From NCBI RefSeq assembly GCF_014982855.1, contig NZ_JADCKF010000014.1, forward strand, positions 27,913 to 91,912: a stretch of DNA of 64,000 bases, read 5' to 3'. This document shows positions 63,405 to 64,000 of this stretch, one piece after another. The translations under genes were made by a program, and so were the position numbers. Every line of letters begins with the position of its first letter. The first letter of the stretch is position 1. The notes beneath the pieces were generated by a model, which was not told the origin of the DNA, did not search any database, and saw nothing but the letters and a program-made list of their open reading frames with translations. The stretch is from Pseudoflavonifractor gallinarum. GTDB taxonomy: Bacteria > Bacillota > Clostridia > Oscillospirales > Oscillospiraceae.

Positions 63405-64000
63405 ATGAAAGCAATCGTATGTGTGAAGCAGGTGCCGGATACCTCCGGTAAGGTTGCGGTGAAGGCGGACGGCACCATGGACCGTGCGTCCATGGCGACC
63501 ATCACCAACCCCGATGATATGAACGCCATTGAGGCGGCCCTGAAGCTGAAGGACGAGACCGGCTGCGAAGTGACCGTGGTTTCCATGGGCCCCCCGCCCG
63601 CGGAGGGCATGCTGCGGGAGCTGCTGGCCATGGGCGCGGACAAGGCTGTGCTGGTGTCCGGCCGTGAGTTCGGCGGCAGCGATACTTACGCCACCTCTCA
63701 GATCCTGGCCGCTGCGCTGAAGAAGATCGGCGTGGACGACGAGACCATCGTGTTCTGCGGCCGTCAGGCCATCGACGGCGACACCGCCCAGGTGGGTCCC
63801 CAGATCGCCGAGAAGCTGAACCTGCCCCAGGTGACCTACGTCTCCGAGATCAAGGCGGAGGGGAAGAAGATCACCGTGCAGCGGATGCTGGAGGACGGCT
63901 ACATGACCATCGAGGTGGCGCTGCCCTGCCTGCTGACCTGCATCAAGGAGCTCAACGAGCCCCGTTACATGAGCGTGGGCGGCATCGTGGAGGCCTACAG
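63405..64000 (+). CDS. etfB: Electron transfer flavoprotein beta subunit (cut by window edge)
   Basis: The first 198 codons of EtfB, running off the window. It starts MKAIVCVKQVPDTSGKVAV and contains FCGRQAIDGDTAQVGPQIAE, the nucleotide-binding signature of the beta subunit. ATG 63405 follows GGAGGATATTGAC. As partner of bcd it should pass NADH electrons to crotonyl-CoA and ferredoxin; etfA is expected just beyond base 64000. Confidence 0.95.
   Translation, partial: MKAIVCVKQVPDTSGKVAVKADGTMDRASMATITNPDDMNAIEAALKLKDETGCEVTVVSMGPPPAEGMLRELLAMGADKAVLVSGREFGGSDTYATSQILAAALKKIGVDDETIVFCGRQAIDGDTAQVGPQIAEKLNLPQVTYVSEIKAEGKKITVQRMLEDGYMTIEVALPCLLTCIKELNEPRYMSVGGIVEAY

Overview
The window looks like a chromosomal segment of a GC-rich, butyrate-producing member of the Clostridia, most likely Oscillospiraceae (a Flavonifractor/Intestinimonas-type lineage). 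The reasons are a crt-hbd-bcd-etfB cluster, a SpoVB-type flippase, type III glutamine synthetase, S-layer-homology (SLH) proteins, the two-gene radical-SAM DNA-repair pair and strong AGGAGG ribosome sites. I see no phage, insertion sequence or CRISPR array.

Layout. 1-2.0 kb (minus): a cut amidohydrolase and an NCS2 nucleobase permease behind a structured, possibly 6S-like, RNA. 2.16-2.33 kb: a dense DnaA-box cluster beside AT-rich DNA, directly upstream of mnmE, a candidate replication origin. 2.4-8.2 kb: mnmE, a secreted SLH/CAP protein, an iron-sulfur-flavoprotein-like reductase, a second amidohydrolase divergent from an XRE-cupin regulator, and an HD protein. 8.4-15.2 kb (minus): a cytidylate-kinase-like protein, miaA, an ECF sigma/anti-sigma pair, a small SLH protein carrying the same ECF-type promoter, and a secreted 5'-nucleotidase. 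15.5-24.6 kb (plus): secA, pgeF, a peptide-binding lipoprotein, purL. 24.6-25.2 kb: two tandem copies of an unrecognised small RNA, then tRNA-Val. 25.3-32.1 kb (plus): an SDR oxidoreductase, a complete branched-chain amino-acid ABC transporter (livJHMGF) and a zinc-dependent phospholipase C family protein.

32.2-34.3 kb (minus): the DNA-repair pair, with an SOS box inside its promoter. 34.4-38.1 kb (plus): a rubrerythrin-like protein, then a lysine riboswitch controlling a three-gene polar amino-acid ABC transporter. 38.1-41.1 kb (minus): a large LRR/SLH surface protein. 41.4-49.8 kb (minus): one long housekeeping operon gdpP-rplI-dnaB-tilS-hpt-ftsH-macro. 50-55 kb: ilvE, a GNAT acetyltransferase, pyridoxal kinase, tRNA-Leu and tRNA-Phe, a MATE transporter. 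55-60 kb: glutamine synthetase III, the SpoVB-like flippase, a DUF554 membrane protein. 60-64 kb: the butyrate operon, cut at etfB.

A recurring theme is premature-termination control: purL, glnN, the MATE gene, the lysine transporter and the butyrate operon each have a good promoter followed, before the start codon, by an intrinsic terminator. The most novel-looking items are the tandem small RNAs at 24.6-25.07 kb, the DnaA-box cluster, the paired ECF promoters and the SOS-controlled radical-SAM pair. All calls come from reading the sequence; no database search was made.
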